NCBI GenBank assembly: GCA_014800795.1
Contig: JAAVFL010000004.1
Span: 124,001-188,000, forward strand
DNA from: Bacteroidales bacterium
Lineage (GTDB): Bacteria > Bacteroidota > Bacteroidia > Bacteroidales > Muribaculaceae
DNA: 64,000 nt
Direction: 5' to 3'
Part shown: one piece after another, positions 1 through 9,944 of the stretch
Numbering within the stretch: the stretch's first letter is position 1
Layout of the letters: each line of letters begins with the position of its first letter
Translations under genes and position numbers: made by a program
The notes under the pieces: generated by a model
Database searches by the model: none
Told to the model about the DNA's origin: nothing
The model's input: the letters and a program-made list of their open reading frames with translations, nothing else

Positions 1-2
1 CT

Positions 3-431
3 TACGCCGGGCGTATGAAAGCGATGCTGATTTACGCGTTGTTCCCCTTGGTGGGTATCGGTGTGATGCCGTTGGGGGAGATCTCGATGTGGTATCCGGT
101 GGTGATAATAGGTGTGGTGGCTGCGGCTCACCAGAGCTGGAGTGCCAACGTATATAACGTAGTGAGCGATATGTTCCCCAAATCGGTGGTGGCGACCGTC
201 ATAGGGGCCGCCGGGCTGGCGAGCGGTCTCGGAAGTTTCATGAGCAATTACGGCGCCGGGCAGCTGTTCGACTATGCGGCCCGCACAAACATGCAGTTTC
301 TCGGTTTCGAAGGCAAAAATGCCGGATATATGATCATATTTCTCTGTGTCGGGGTAGCTTACCTCTTCAGCTGGTGTATGATGAAACTGCTTGTGCCGAA
401 ATATAAATTAGTAGTCCTCAAAAATAAATAA
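3..431 (+). CDS. MFS transporter, C-terminal part (hexuronate/ExuT-like); truncated by the window edge
   Basis: Hydrophobic MFS C-terminal helices. Frame is open to the left edge. Directly upstream of uxaC in a hexuronate operon. Confidence 0.75.
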   Translation, partial: YAGRMKAMLIYALFPLVGIGVMPLGEISMWYPVVIIGVVAAAHQSWSANVYNVVSDMFPKSVVATVIGAAGLASGLGSFMSNYGAGQLFDYAARTNMQFLGFEGKNAGYMIIFLCVGVAYLFSWCMMKLLVPKYKLVVLKNK

Positions 432-439
432 TCCCTCTG

Positions 440-1861
440 ATGACTGTAGCTCCAAAACCATTCATGGATAAGGATTTCCTGCTTGAGACCCCTACAGGAC
501 GCCATCTTTATCATAACCATGCGGCAGGTTTGCCGATTATCGATTATCATTGCCATCTGTCGCCTCAGGCGATTGCGGAGAACAATCCGTTCAGGAGCAT
601 CACTGAGTTGTGGCTCGGAGGCGACCACTACAAATGGCGTGCGATGCGTGCCAACGGGGTGGGGGAGCGCTATATAACCGGCGATGCCGGCGACTATGAG
701 AAGTTCGCGAAATGGGCTGAGACAGTTCCTGCAACATTCCGTAATCCGCTTTACCATTGGACCCACATGGAGCTTCGCTCCGCTTTCGGCATAAATGATA
801 CGCTCAATGAGGACAGCGCAAAATCGATTTACGACAGGTGTAACTCACGGCTGACAGATCCCGGCATGACGCCGCGTGGACTTATGGAGCGCTACGGAGT
901 GGAAGCGGTATGCACTACCGATGATCCTATAGATACACTTGAGCATCACCGGGCCATAGCCGCGTCGGATTTTAAGGTGAAGGTTCTGCCGACATGGCGC
1001 CCCGACAAGGCTGCCACGTTGCGGGAAGGAGATAATACCGCATGGCGTGAATATGTGGCGAAACTCGGCGAAGCATCCGGCGTCGAGATTTCGGACTGGA
1101 ACAGTTTTGTGGAAGCTCTCGGCGGCCGCCACGACTTCTTCCATGGCAATGGCTGTCGCTTGGCCGACCACGGCGTGATGCGCTTCCCCTGGAAAGATTG
1201 TACGGCAGAAGAGCGCGATACACTGTTCGCACGCGCGCTTTCAGGCGATTCGCTTACCGCGGATGAGGCTGAAAAGCTGTCAACCGCCACACTGCTGGAA
1301 CTCTGCCGCATGAATCATGCGAAAGGGTGGGCGCAGCAGTTCCATTTCGGGCCGATGCGCAATGTCAACGGCCGTGCGTTCCGTAGCCTCGGGCCGGATA
1401 CCGGATTCGATACGATCGGCGACTACAACTGTTGCGAGGCGATAGCCCGCTTCATGGATCGGCTCGACAGCGAGGGGAAGCTTGCTAAAACCATACTCTA
1501 TAATCTGAATCCCGCCGACAACGAGTGGGTGGCTGCCATGACCGGTAATTTTCAGGATGGATCAGTGGCGGGTAAGATACAGATGGGCTCGGGATGGTGG
1601 TTCAACGATCATATCCGCGGCATGGAGGCTCAGATGAACTCTCTGTCGTCGCAGGGGCTGCTGAGCCGCTTTGTAGGTATGCTCACCGATTCGCGCTCCT
1701 TCCTTTCGTATCCGCGCCACGATTACTTCCGCCGCATACTCTGCAATCTCATCGGCAAGGACGTGGATGCCGGACTGATACCTTATGAGGAGTTGCCGCG
1801 GGTCGAGAAGATGGTCGAGGATATATGTTATTATAATGCGAAACGATATTTCAATCTCTGA
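440..1861 (+). CDS. uxaC: Glucuronate (uronate) isomerase
   Basis: 473-aa ORF with UxaC-like sequence (FLLETPTGRHLYHNHAAGLPIIDYHCHLSP...); operon context. Confidence 0.95.
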   Translation: MTVAPKPFMDKDFLLETPTGRHLYHNHAAGLPIIDYHCHLSPQAIAENNPFRSITELWLGGDHYKWRAMRANGVGERYITGDAGDYEKFAKWAETVPATFRNPLYHWTHMELRSAFGINDTLNEDSAKSIYDRCNSRLTDPGMTPRGLMERYGVEAVCTTDDPIDTLEHHRAIAASDFKVKVLPTWRPDKAATLREGDNTAWREYVAKLGEASGVEISDWNSFVEALGGRHDFFHGNGCRLADHGVMRFPWKDCTAEERDTLFARALSGDSLTADEAEKLSTATLLELCRMNHAKGWAQQFHFGPMRNVNGRAFRSLGPDTGFDTIGDYNCCEAIARFMDRLDSEGKLAKTILYNLNPADNEWVAAMTGNFQDGSVAGKIQMGSGWWFNDHIRGMEAQMNSLSSQGLLSRFVGMLTDSRSFLSYPRHDYFRRILCNLIGKDVDAGLIPYEELPRVEKMVEDICYYNAKRYFNL

Positions 1862-1864
1862 TAT

Positions 1865-3055
1865 ATGGAAAAAACCTGGCGTTGGTTCGGACCCAACGAT
1901 AAAATAACCCTCGATATGCTCCGCCAGATTGGCGTGGAGGGAATAGTTACCGCCCTCCATCATGTTCCGAACGGCGAGATATGGACACTTGAGGAAATAG
2001 AGAAACTGCGCGATATGATAGAGGCTCACGGTATGCGCTGGAGCGTGGTGGAAAGCCTCCCCGTGTGCGAGGCTGTAAAATATGGTGGTCCGGATCGCGA
2101 CGGACTGATTGAAAAATACAAGGTGAGTCTCGCCAATCTCGGCAAGGCGGGGGTGAAGACCGTGTGCTACAACTTTATGCCGGTTCTTGACTGGGCGCGC
2201 ACAGATCTTGACTATCCCAATGGCGACGGTACGACGAATCTATACTTCAGCCGCGCTGAATTCGCCTACTTCGACATACATATTCTAAAGCGTGAAGGGG
2301 CTGATAAGGATTGGGACGATGCGACACTTGTGCGTGTGGCCGAGCTTGCTAAAGATATGACGCCCGAGCGTGAGGCGAAACTTGTGGAGAATATCGTTAT
2401 CAAAACGCAGGGATTCGTCAATGGAAACTTCTCCGAAGGGGAATTGAATCCCGTGGAGAAATTTCGTGAACTTCTGAAACTCTATGATGGAGTGGATAAG
2501 GAGCAGCTGCGGGCCAATATGAAGTATTTTCTTGAGGCGATTATGCCCGTATGCCGGGAATACGGGATAAATATGTGTGTTCATCCCGACGATCCCCCTA
2601 TGGCTGTGTTCGGGTTACCGCGCATAGTCACTTGCGACGAGGATATCGAATGGTTTCTCAATGCCGTACCCGACGAGCACAACGGACTGACCTTCTGCGC
2701 GGGTTCGCTGAGCGCGGGAGCCCACAACGATGTGCCCGCTCTGGCCCTGAAATATGCGCCGCGCACATGGTTCGTGCATCTGCGCAGTTGCGATGTGTTG
2801 CCCAATGGCGACTTCAAGGAGGCTCACCATCTCGCCGGGCGCGCCGACATAATATCGCTGGTGCGTACCTTCGAGCGCGTGAAGCCTGGTCTGCCGATGC
2901 GTGTGGACCATGCCATGCAGATGCTTGGCGATGAGAAGATGGGATACAATGCCGGATATTCCTTCCACGGACGCATGCTCGCCTTAGGACAGGTAGAGGG
3001 GGTTATGGCTACCGTGGCCCGCGAGATCAGTGAGGAAAAAATGCAGAACGCTTAA
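1865..3055 (+). CDS. uxuA: Mannonate dehydratase
   Basis: 396-aa ORF, UxuA-like (MEKTWRWFGPNDKITLDMLRQIGVEGIVTALHH...NMCVHPDDPP). Confidence 0.95.
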   Translation: MEKTWRWFGPNDKITLDMLRQIGVEGIVTALHHVPNGEIWTLEEIEKLRDMIEAHGMRWSVVESLPVCEAVKYGGPDRDGLIEKYKVSLANLGKAGVKTVCYNFMPVLDWARTDLDYPNGDGTTNLYFSRAEFAYFDIHILKREGADKDWDDATLVRVAELAKDMTPEREAKLVENIVIKTQGFVNGNFSEGELNPVEKFRELLKLYDGVDKEQLRANMKYFLEAIMPVCREYGINMCVHPDDPPMAVFGLPRIVTCDEDIEWFLNAVPDEHNGLTFCAGSLSAGAHNDVPALALKYAPRTWFVHLRSCDVLPNGDFKEAHHLAGRADIISLVRTFERVKPGLPMRVDHAMQMLGDEKMGYNAGYSFHGRMLALGQVEGVMATVAREISEEKMQNA

Positions 3056-3070
3056 ATTAGATCGACGTTT

Positions 3071-3883
3071 ATGAACGAATTGTTTTCGGTAAAAGATAAG
3101 GTGGTGGTAATCACCGGTGGAACCGGTGTGCTGGGGCAGTGTATAGGGGAATATCTGGCCGCGGAGGGAGCTAAGATTGTGCTTCTCGGGCGCCGTCGTG
3201 AGGAGGGTGACAGAATTGTGGATAAGATTACAGCCGCCGGTGGTGAGGCAATGTTTCTTGTCTCCGATGTAATGGATGCTTCTGTGGTGGAAGCCAATTG
3301 CGCGGAGATTCTGGCCCGTTACGGACGTGTTGATGCGTTGCTTAACGCAGCAGGCGGTAACATGGCGGGAGCTACGATCGGTCCGGATGGGAATTTCTTT
3401 GATCTTAGGGTAGAGGAGTTCCAGAAAGTTCTCGAACTTAATCTTACCGGTACGGTGATACCGACGCAGGTGTTTCTGAAGCCTATGGTTGAGGCTGGCA
3501 AGGGTGCGATAGTCAATTTCTCGTCGATGGCGGCTTTCAGGCCGCTTACCCGTGTGGTAGGTTATGGCGCCGCAAAGGCGGGTATAAGCAACTTTACGGC
3601 TTATATGGCGAATGAGATCGCTACAAAATTCACTTCGGATATCCGCGTCAATGCCATAGCTCCAGGTTTTTTTCTCACCAATCAGAACCGTGCGCTTCTT
3701 ACCAACCCTGACGGTTCGCTGACAAAGCGCGGAGAGGATGTGATACGCCAGACACCCTTCAAGCGGTTCGGACGTCCGGAGGAGTTGTGTGGTACGATAC
3801 AGTATCTGATAAGTGACGCTGCCTCGTTTGTCACCGGTACAGTGGCGGTAGTCGACGGTGGATTTAACGTATTCTCTATGTGA
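3071..3883 (+). CDS. SDR-family oxidoreductase, probable D-mannonate oxidoreductase
   Basis: Classical SDR motifs (VVITGGTGVLGQ, YGAAKAG, NAIAPGFF); located between uxuA and kdgK. Confidence 0.85.
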   Translation: MNELFSVKDKVVVITGGTGVLGQCIGEYLAAEGAKIVLLGRRREEGDRIVDKITAAGGEAMFLVSDVMDASVVEANCAEILARYGRVDALLNAAGGNMAGATIGPDGNFFDLRVEEFQKVLELNLTGTVIPTQVFLKPMVEAGKGAIVNFSSMAAFRPLTRVVGYGAAKAGISNFTAYMANEIATKFTSDIRVNAIAPGFFLTNQNRALLTNPDGSLTKRGEDVIRQTPFKRFGRPEELCGTIQYLISDAASFVTGTVAVVDGGFNVFSM

Positions 3884-3896
3884 TATCATAAAGACA

Positions 3897-4919
3897 ATGG
3901 GTAAGATAGTAACTTTAGGAGAAATTATGCTGCGGCTTTCTCCCGCAGGGTGCAGCCGTTTTGTGCAGGTCGACTCTTTCGATGTGATATGGGGCGGTGG
4001 CGAGGCAAATGTGGCGGTAAGTTGTGCCAACTATGGCCATGAGGCTGCGTTTGTGACAAAACTTCCGGCGCATGAGATAGGTCAGGCCGCCGTGAACGCT
4101 CTGCGGCGTTATGGTGTAGATACGCGCCATATAGCCCGTGGAGGGAACCGGGTGGGAATATATTATTGCGAGACAGGGGCTTCGATGCGTCCGTCGAAGG
4201 TTATATACGACCGTGCAGGTTCGGCGATCGCCGAGGCTGATCCCGCAGATTTTGATTTTGATGCCATAATGGAGGGTGCAGACTGGTTCCACTGGAGCGG
4301 TATCACTCCGGCTATATCCGATAAGGCGGCTGAACTGACACGGCTTGCCTGCGAGGCGGCCAAACGCCACGGGGTAACGGTGAGCGTGGATCTTAATTTT
4401 CGAAAAAAGCTGTGGACCAGCGCGAAGGCACAGAGCGTCATGCGCCCGCTTATGCAGTATGTCGATGTATGTATAGGCAATGAGGAGGATGCCGAGCTGT
4501 GTCTCGGGTTTAAGCCCGACGCAGATGTCGAGGGAGGAAATACCGACGCTTCCGGTTATGAGCGGATATTCAAGGCAATGGCTGAAGAATTCGGTTTCCG
4601 TTATGTGGTGTCGACTTTACGCGAATCTTATTCGGCTACCCATAACGGATGGAAGGCTATGGCCTACGACGGGAAAGATTTTTATGTATCGAAGCGCTAC
4701 GATATCAATCCGATTATCGATCGTGTGGGTGGTGGCGACGCTTTCTCCGGGGGTATGATCCACGGGCTGCTTACGATGGATTCGATAGGGGAAGCGCTTG
4801 AATTTGCCGTTGCCGCATCGGCGTTGAAGCAGACTATTCCGGGCGATTTCAACCTCGTGGATGCCGCGGAAGTCAGGGCACTCGCAGGGGGGAGTGCCAA
4901 CGGCAGGGTGCAACGTTAA
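3897..4919 (+). CDS. kdgK: 2-dehydro-3-deoxygluconate kinase (PfkB family)
   Basis: PfkB motifs (WGGGEANVAVSCANYG, DRVGGGDAFSGG). Start chosen at the internal ATG MGKIVTLGE. Confidence 0.88.
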   Translation: MGKIVTLGEIMLRLSPAGCSRFVQVDSFDVIWGGGEANVAVSCANYGHEAAFVTKLPAHEIGQAAVNALRRYGVDTRHIARGGNRVGIYYCETGASMRPSKVIYDRAGSAIAEADPADFDFDAIMEGADWFHWSGITPAISDKAAELTRLACEAAKRHGVTVSVDLNFRKKLWTSAKAQSVMRPLMQYVDVCIGNEEDAELCLGFKPDADVEGGNTDASGYERIFKAMAEEFGFRYVVSTLRESYSATHNGWKAMAYDGKDFYVSKRYDINPIIDRVGGGDAFSGGMIHGLLTMDSIGEALEFAVAASALKQTIPGDFNLVDAAEVRALAGGSANGRVQR

Positions 4920-4943
4920 CCGTAAAAATGAAAACCGATAGAA

Positions 4944-5612
4944 ATGGCAAGATTTGACAAGATAGCGGTATTGATGAAGATGGGTGAGGCTCCAGTTGTT
5001 CCGGTGTTTTACCATAGCGATGCCGCCACGGCATGCGCTGTTCTCAAGGCATGCTACGAAGGGGGAGTGCGTGCGTTCGAGTTTACCAACCGCGGGGATT
5101 TCGCCCATGAGGTATTCGCTCAGGTGGTGAAATTCGCGGCGGAGGAGTGTCCGGATATGGCCGTAGGTATAGGTTCAGTAGTGGAACCGGCTACGGCATC
5201 GCTATATATACAGATGGGAGCATGCTTCGTTGTCGGACCAATGTTTAATCCTGAAGTCGCCCGTGTTTGCAATCGTCGTGGAGTTCCCTATACTCCGGGT
5301 TGCGGCACAGTCAGTGAGGTAGGCAATGCGCAGGAGTGCGGGTGTGACCTCTGCAAGATTTTTCCGGGCGATGTTCTCGGGCCAAATTTCGTGAAGGGAC
5401 TTCTCGCCCCCATGCCATGGTCGCGTCTGATGGTTACCGGAGGTGTCGAGCCAACTGAGGAGAATCTGAGCAAATGGTTCCGTGCAGGGGTCTATTGCGT
5501 GGGGATGGGATCGAAACTGTTTCCGAAAGATAAGGTTGCCGCTTCAGACTGGCAGTATGTGGCGGATATGTGCAGATTGTCGCTTGAAATCGCGCGCCGA
5601 TACCGTAAGTGA
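4944..5612 (+). CDS. eda: Bifunctional KDPG/KHG aldolase
   Basis: 222-aa KDPG aldolase-like protein (VPVFYHSDAATACAVLKACYEGGVRAFEFTNRG, KIFPGDVLGPNFVKGLLAPMP). Confidence 0.9.
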   Translation: MARFDKIAVLMKMGEAPVVPVFYHSDAATACAVLKACYEGGVRAFEFTNRGDFAHEVFAQVVKFAAEECPDMAVGIGSVVEPATASLYIQMGACFVVGPMFNPEVARVCNRRGVPYTPGCGTVSEVGNAQECGCDLCKIFPGDVLGPNFVKGLLAPMPWSRLMVTGGVEPTEENLSKWFRAGVYCVGMGSKLFPKDKVAASDWQYVADMCRLSLEIARRYRK

Positions 5613-5620
5613 TATATGTT

Positions 5621-6313
5621 ATGGAAACGAAAGTGAAAGTTGTTTACGATCCGGAGTTCCGTGCGGCTGTTTCCGGCTGTCGGACTTTGCTTATTGAGGC
5701 GGAAGTTTGTAATTCTGAGACGTCCGAAGAACAGAAGAGCGCGATGGACCGGCTGGCAGCGGAGATTGCAGAGAAGTATGCGGTAGGTGATATAAACAAA
5801 CTTCCCCCGATAGCCGCCACACGCGCCGTATATAAGGCTTGCGGAAAGGATCCGAACCGCTATCGTCCGTCGCAGGAGCAGCTTATGAGGCGTATCGTCC
5901 GCGGACTGGGGCTCTACAGCGTCAACGCGCTTGTTGATGCAGGCAACGAACTGTCGTTGCTGACCGGATGTTCGGTTGGCTGTTTCGATGCCGATAAGGT
6001 TGTGGGAAATACGATTGCTCTCGGAATAGGTCGTGAAGGTGAGCCGTACGAGGGTATCGGCAGGGGGAGTCTCAATATTGAGGGACTACCCGTGTTCCGG
6101 GATGCTGTCGGCGGAATCGGCAGTCCGACCAGCGACAACGAGCGGACGAAACTGTCGCTTGACACATGTCGGCTGCTTGTCACCGTTCATCTCTTTGATC
6201 CTACAGTAGATGCATATGAGGTTCTGAGGCTATTTACAGATATTTTCACTCGATACGGAGCTGCGCGCGAAATTCGCAGTTCGCTATTTTCGTCAAATAC
6301 TACTGAATTATGA
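5621..6313 (+). CDS. B3/4 (tRNA synthetase B3/B4-like) domain-containing protein
   Basis: Sequence resembles stand-alone B3/4 domain proteins (RAVYKACGKDPNRYRPSQEQLMRRIVRGLGLYSVNALVDAGNELSL). 4-bp ATGA overlap with the next gene. Confidence 0.8.
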   Translation: METKVKVVYDPEFRAAVSGCRTLLIEAEVCNSETSEEQKSAMDRLAAEIAEKYAVGDINKLPPIAATRAVYKACGKDPNRYRPSQEQLMRRIVRGLGLYSVNALVDAGNELSLLTGCSVGCFDADKVVGNTIALGIGREGEPYEGIGRGSLNIEGLPVFRDAVGGIGSPTSDNERTKLSLDTCRLLVTVHLFDPTVDAYEVLRLFTDIFTRYGAAREIRSSLFSSNTTEL

Positions 6314-6876
6314 TAGAGGAAATTCTGACACATAACCGAAAATTTGTGGAAAGCGGAGATTACCGCCGCTATGAAACTTCGAAATATCCCGACAAGAAGA
6401 TTGCCATTGTGACCTGCATGGATACGCGCCTTGTGGAGCTTCTTCCGGCAGCTTTGGGATTCCGCAACGGCGATGTGAAGATTATCAAGAATGCGGGCGG
6501 CACGATAACCAATCCGTTCGATTCGACCATGCGCTCCATTCTTGTGGCCGTTTATGAGCTCGGGGTAGAGGAGATAATGGTTATCGGACATACCGGTTGC
6601 GGTGTGCAGGGAATGAACGCCGCCGAGATGCTCCATCTTATGCGCCAGCGCGGGGTTAGCTCCGAGCATATAACCCTTATGCGCCATTGCGGCATCGATC
6701 TTGACAACTGGCTGCATGGGTTTACTGAAACTTCCGAGGCTGTTTCGGAAACAGCTGATCTGATCCGCAATCATCCGCTGATGGCTCCCGATGTCAGAGT
6801 CGGAGCATATATAATGGATTCATTGACCGGAGAGCTTACTGTAGTTGAGCCGGCTTCTGTTCAGAAGTGCGACTGA
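6310..6876 (+). CDS. Beta-carbonic anhydrase family protein
   Basis: Zn-binding and active-site motifs CMDTRL, GHTGCGV. Confidence 0.9.
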   Translation: MIEEILTHNRKFVESGDYRRYETSKYPDKKIAIVTCMDTRLVELLPAALGFRNGDVKIIKNAGGTITNPFDSTMRSILVAVYELGVEEIMVIGHTGCGVQGMNAAEMLHLMRQRGVSSEHITLMRHCGIDLDNWLHGFTETSEAVSETADLIRNHPLMAPDVRVGAYIMDSLTGELTVVEPASVQKCD

Positions 6877-6887
6877 TATAAATAAGG

Positions 6888-6940
6888 AATATAAAACTCC
6901 CCGGATATGGTTTGACAACCTTTCCGGGGAGTTTTATATT
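6888..6940. terminator. Bidirectional intrinsic terminator between convergent genes
   Basis: Perfect 18-bp inverted repeat AATATAAAACTCCCCGGA / TCCGGGGAGTTTTATATT. Confidence 0.85.
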
Positions 6941-6964
6941 CTGTAGCAAATGCTGACTCGCGTA

Positions 6965-7843
6965 TTACTGGCGGCCTGAAACGGCTGCCTCGCGCGAGAT
7001 TTTGCTGACAAGTCCCTGAAGCACTTTGCCCGGGCCGAGTTCAACAAACTCTGTGGCTCCGTCGGCAACCATGTTCTGAACGGTCTGTGTCCAGCGCACG
7101 GGAGCTGTGAGCTGTGCTACGAGATTTGCCTTGATTTCAGCGGGGTCGGTATGCGGACGGGCATCCACATTCTGGTAAACGGGGCATACGGGAGTGTGTA
7201 CCTCGGTGGCCTCGATAGCGCTTGCAAGTTCGGCGCGTGCAGGTTCCATAAGCGGGGAGTGGAAAGCTCCGCCTACCTTGAGGGGGAGAGCTCTTTTTGC
7301 TCCGGCTGCTTTAGCTGCCTCGCATGCAGCGGCGATAGCTTCCATTTCGCCTGAGATCACGATCTGGCCGGGGCAGTTGTAGTTGGCTGCAACCACTACA
7401 CCGGGAACGGAAGCACAGATTTCCTCAACTTTTTCGTCGGGAAGAGCGATAATGGCAGCCATTGTGGAGGGCTTGAGTTCGCATGCCTTCTGCATGGCCT
7501 GGGCACGGGCGCTTACCAGACGGAGACCATCTTCGAAGCTGAGCGCACCGGCTGCGGTAAGGGCGGAAAATTCGCCCAGCGAGTGGCCGGCAACCATGTC
7601 GGGATTGAATTCTTCGCCGAGAGTTTTAGCGAGGATTACAGAGTGGAGGAATACAGCCGGTTGAGTTACACGGGTCTGTTTAAGATCCTCTTCGGTACCT
7701 TCGAACATGAGGTCCGTGATGCGGAAACCGAGAATTTCGTTTGCTTTTTCAAAAAGTTCGCGGGCTTCGGGGCTGTTCTCGTAGAGGTCTTTACCCATTC
7801 CTACGAACTGGGCTCCCTGTCCGGGAAATACGAATGCTTTCAT
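6965..7843 (-). CDS. fabD: ACP S-malonyltransferase
   Basis: MKAFVFPGQGAQFVGMGKDLYE and the GHSLGE nucleophile motif. Confidence 0.96.
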   Translation of the reverse strand: MKAFVFPGQGAQFVGMGKDLYENSPEARELFEKANEILGFRITDLMFEGTEEDLKQTRVTQPAVFLHSVILAKTLGEEFNPDMVAGHSLGEFSALTAAGALSFEDGLRLVSARAQAMQKACELKPSTMAAIIALPDEKVEEICASVPGVVVAANYNCPGQIVISGEMEAIAAACEAAKAAGAKRALPLKVGGAFHSPLMEPARAELASAIEATEVHTPVCPVYQNVDARPHTDPAEIKANLVAQLTAPVRWTQTVQNMVADGATEFVELGPGKVLQGLVSKISREAAVSGRQ

Positions 7844-8089
7844 AATTCGGTGATTGTGTAAACGTTAAATCTGGCTGCAAAGTTACAAAAAATCGCCGAA
7901 CTATGGAAGTGTCCTTCTTCCTGATGGCAGCGTCAACCGCCTGCAAATATTCGCCGACGAGACGCCGCATGTGCCTCGATATCGGCCGATATGGTGCGTT
8001 TGCCCTGTCTCCGATGGGATATTGTGTCGGCGTAAAGAGGAAAAAGATGTTGTAAAACACATTTTTTCATCAAAAAAAGTGGAAAAACA

Positions 8090-8120
8090 TTTGGCGGGAA
8101 AAAAATTAGTCGTACCTTTG
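8090..8120 (+). promoter_or_regulatory. Bacteroidetes-type promoter (-33 TTTG, -7 TACCTTTG)
   Basis: TTTGG at 8090 and TACCTTTG at 8113-8120, with 19-nt spacing, upstream of a small lipoprotein gene. Confidence 0.7.
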
Positions 8121-8170
8121 CAATGTTTTTGAAGCACAGTATTGTTTTATTATTTAATCTGAACACGAAA

Positions 8171-8380
8171 ATGAAAAAGTTATTCCTTTCTTTCGCTGTT
8201 ATCGCAGGTCTTTCCATGATCTCTTGCGGCAACAAGGCTGAGAACGCAGCTGCTGAAGTAGAAGAAGCTCCCGTTGAAGAAGTTGTAGAAGCAGCTGCTG
8301 TAGAAGCTGTTGACACTGTAACCAACGATACCGTTGCTGCTGTTGCAGTAGAAGAGGTTGAAGCTCCCGCTGCTGAATAA
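8171..8380 (+). CDS. Small Ala/Glu/Val-rich lipoprotein
   Basis: 69 aa from internal ATG MKKLFLSFAVIAGLSMISCGNKAENAAAEVEEAPVEEVVEAAA...; lipobox SMISC. Confidence 0.75.
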   Translation: MKKLFLSFAVIAGLSMISCGNKAENAAAEVEEAPVEEVVEAAAVEAVDTVTNDTVAAVAVEEVEAPAAE

Positions 8381-8422
8381 TCAGCCCGGCTGACGGCAAA
8401 AGAATATTTTGCAACATCTTAA

Positions 8423-8456
8423 CGACTTTCCTGAGTTCAGGAAGGTCGATTTTTTT
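8423..8456 (+). terminator. Intrinsic terminator
   Basis: CGACTTTCCTGA gt TCAGGAAGGTCG stem (one G-T pair) followed by a T tract. Confidence 0.8.
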
Positions 8457-8507
8457 GTACCTGTGCAATCTTAAATAAGTACAAATATTATTAATTACGA
8501 GGCCGGA

Positions 8508-8541
8508 ATTGGTCGTAATCCGAAAAAAAATCGTACCTTTG
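8508..8541 (+). promoter_or_regulatory. rpoD promoter (-33 TTG, -7 TACCTTTG)
   Basis: ATTGG near 8508 and TACCTTTG at 8534-8541, with 20-22-nt spacing. Confidence 0.65.
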
Positions 8542-8603
8542 CACCTTGATAGCTGCGCTCTATCTACACCGCTGCTACACAACAGATATTACCGCTTCAG
8601 AAC

Positions 8604-9464
8604 ATGAGACAATTAAAGATTTCAAAATCTATCACTAACCGCGAAAGCGCATCTCTCGACAAGTATCTTCAGGAAATCGGCCGTGAAGACTTGATTACAG
8701 TCGAGCAGGAGGTGGAGCTTGCCCAGAGAATCAGAGAAGGTGATCAGGCTGCCCTCGAAAAGCTTACAAGAGCAAATCTGCGCTTTGTGGTATCTGTCGC
8801 AAAACAGTATCAGAATCAGGGGCTCAGTCTTCCCGACCTTATCAACGAAGGGAATCTGGGTCTGATCAAGGCTGCTCAGAAATTCGACGAAACAAGAGGT
8901 TTCAAATTCATATCCTATGCCGTATGGTGGATTCGCCAGAGCATTTTGCAGGCTCTTGCCGAGCAGTCGCGTATTGTGCGTCTTCCTCTCAATCAGGTGG
9001 GTTCGCTCAATAAGATATCGAAGGCTCTTTCGAAATTCGAACAGGAAAACGAACGTCGTCCGTCGCCCGAGGAGCTTGCCGAAACCCTTGAGGTGCCCGT
9101 AGAGAAAATTGCTGATACTCTGAAGGTTTCCGGACGTCATATCTCGGTTGACGCGCCATTTGTTGAGGGTGAGGACAATTCGCTTCTTGATGTGCTTACC
9201 AACGACGACAGCCCCATGGCCGATGCAACCCTCACTCAGGAGTCGCTTTCGAAGGAGGTTGACCGCGCTCTTCATCAGCTTCATGAGCGAGAGCGCGAGA
9301 TTCTAAAAATGTTCTTCGGTATCGGATGTCAGGAGATGACTCTCGAAGAGATCGGAGCTAAATTCGATCTTACCCGCGAGCGTGTTCGCCAGATAAAAGA
9401 GAAAGCGATCCGTAGGCTCAAAGGGCAGAAATCGCGTTTGCTCAAGACATATCTGGGGCAATAA
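8604..9464 (+). CDS. rpoD: Primary RNA polymerase sigma factor RpoD/SigA
   Basis: 286 aa with sigma70 regions 1.2, 2, 3 and 4 ([54 protein letters not shown]). Confidence 0.96.
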   Translation: MRQLKISKSITNRESASLDKYLQEIGREDLITVEQEVELAQRIREGDQAALEKLTRANLRFVVSVAKQYQNQGLSLPDLINEGNLGLIKAAQKFDETRGFKFISYAVWWIRQSILQALAEQSRIVRLPLNQVGSLNKISKALSKFEQENERRPSPEELAETLEVPVEKIADTLKVSGRHISVDAPFVEGEDNSLLDVLTNDDSPMADATLTQESLSKEVDRALHQLHEREREILKMFFGIGCQEMTLEEIGAKFDLTRERVRQIKEKAIRRLKGQKSRLLKTYLGQ

Positions 9465-9497
9465 TTGATTCGGGAATAAGTGTGTAAAAGACATACG

Positions 9498-9542
9498 ATA
9501 CCTAAAAAGAGCTGCATCAGGCGATGCGGCTCTTTTAGGTAT
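9498..9542. terminator. Intrinsic terminator downstream of rpoD
   Basis: ATACCTAAAAAGAGCTGCATC / GATGCGGCTCTTTTAGGTAT hairpin. Confidence 0.8.
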
Positions 9543-9591
9543 TTAATAAGTAATTATGTGTGATTTGGCATGGTGATTTCCGCAATGCAGG

Positions 9592-9915
9592 CTATTTATT
9601 GCCGGAGGTATTGACGGGGTTGTCGAGCGGGCTCGGGCGGTCGGATCCTGATTGCGGTTTCGGTCTGATGTTCGCTTTCCGCTTATTTCGGGAATTGCCG
9701 CGATGTGCAGGGGAAGTGTCGGAATGTTCCGGAGTCGTGATGGTGTGCAGCTGCGTGGCTGTGGTGTCAGCCGTCGTTTCGGTTGTCGGCGAGGGGTAGG
9801 TTTGCTCTTTGTGTCCCATGTGTGTGTCGCTTCTTCCGGTCACCCACATTGCGGCAAGTATGGCTGCCAGTAGTATGCCGAGCGCTGTCAGCCCTTGTTT
9901 TTCCTTGTGTGTCAT
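9592..9915 (-). CDS. Small single-pass membrane protein with a Ser/Thr/Pro-rich tail, hypothetical
   Basis: Internal start MTHKEKQGLTALGILLAAILAAMWVTG followed by a low-complexity tail. Sits just downstream of the DUF4421 gene on the same strand. Confidence 0.55.
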   Translation of the reverse strand: MTHKEKQGLTALGILLAAILAAMWVTGRSDTHMGHKEQTYPSPTTETTADTTATQLHTITTPEHSDTSPAHRGNSRNKRKANIRPKPQSGSDRPSPLDNPVNTSGNK

Positions 9916-9944
9916 CTGCTGTTTTCGGTAATGGGGGAATGGTG

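Noticed and set aside
2984-4030. 348-aa minus-strand ORF opposite the SDR and kdgK genes
   Set aside because: Overlaps two convincing plus-strand genes and has no domain signature.
8501-8545. Possible riboswitch or sigma autoregulatory RNA ahead of rpoD
   Set aside because: Only a promoter-like motif and a short leader are apparent, with no conserved structured element recognised.
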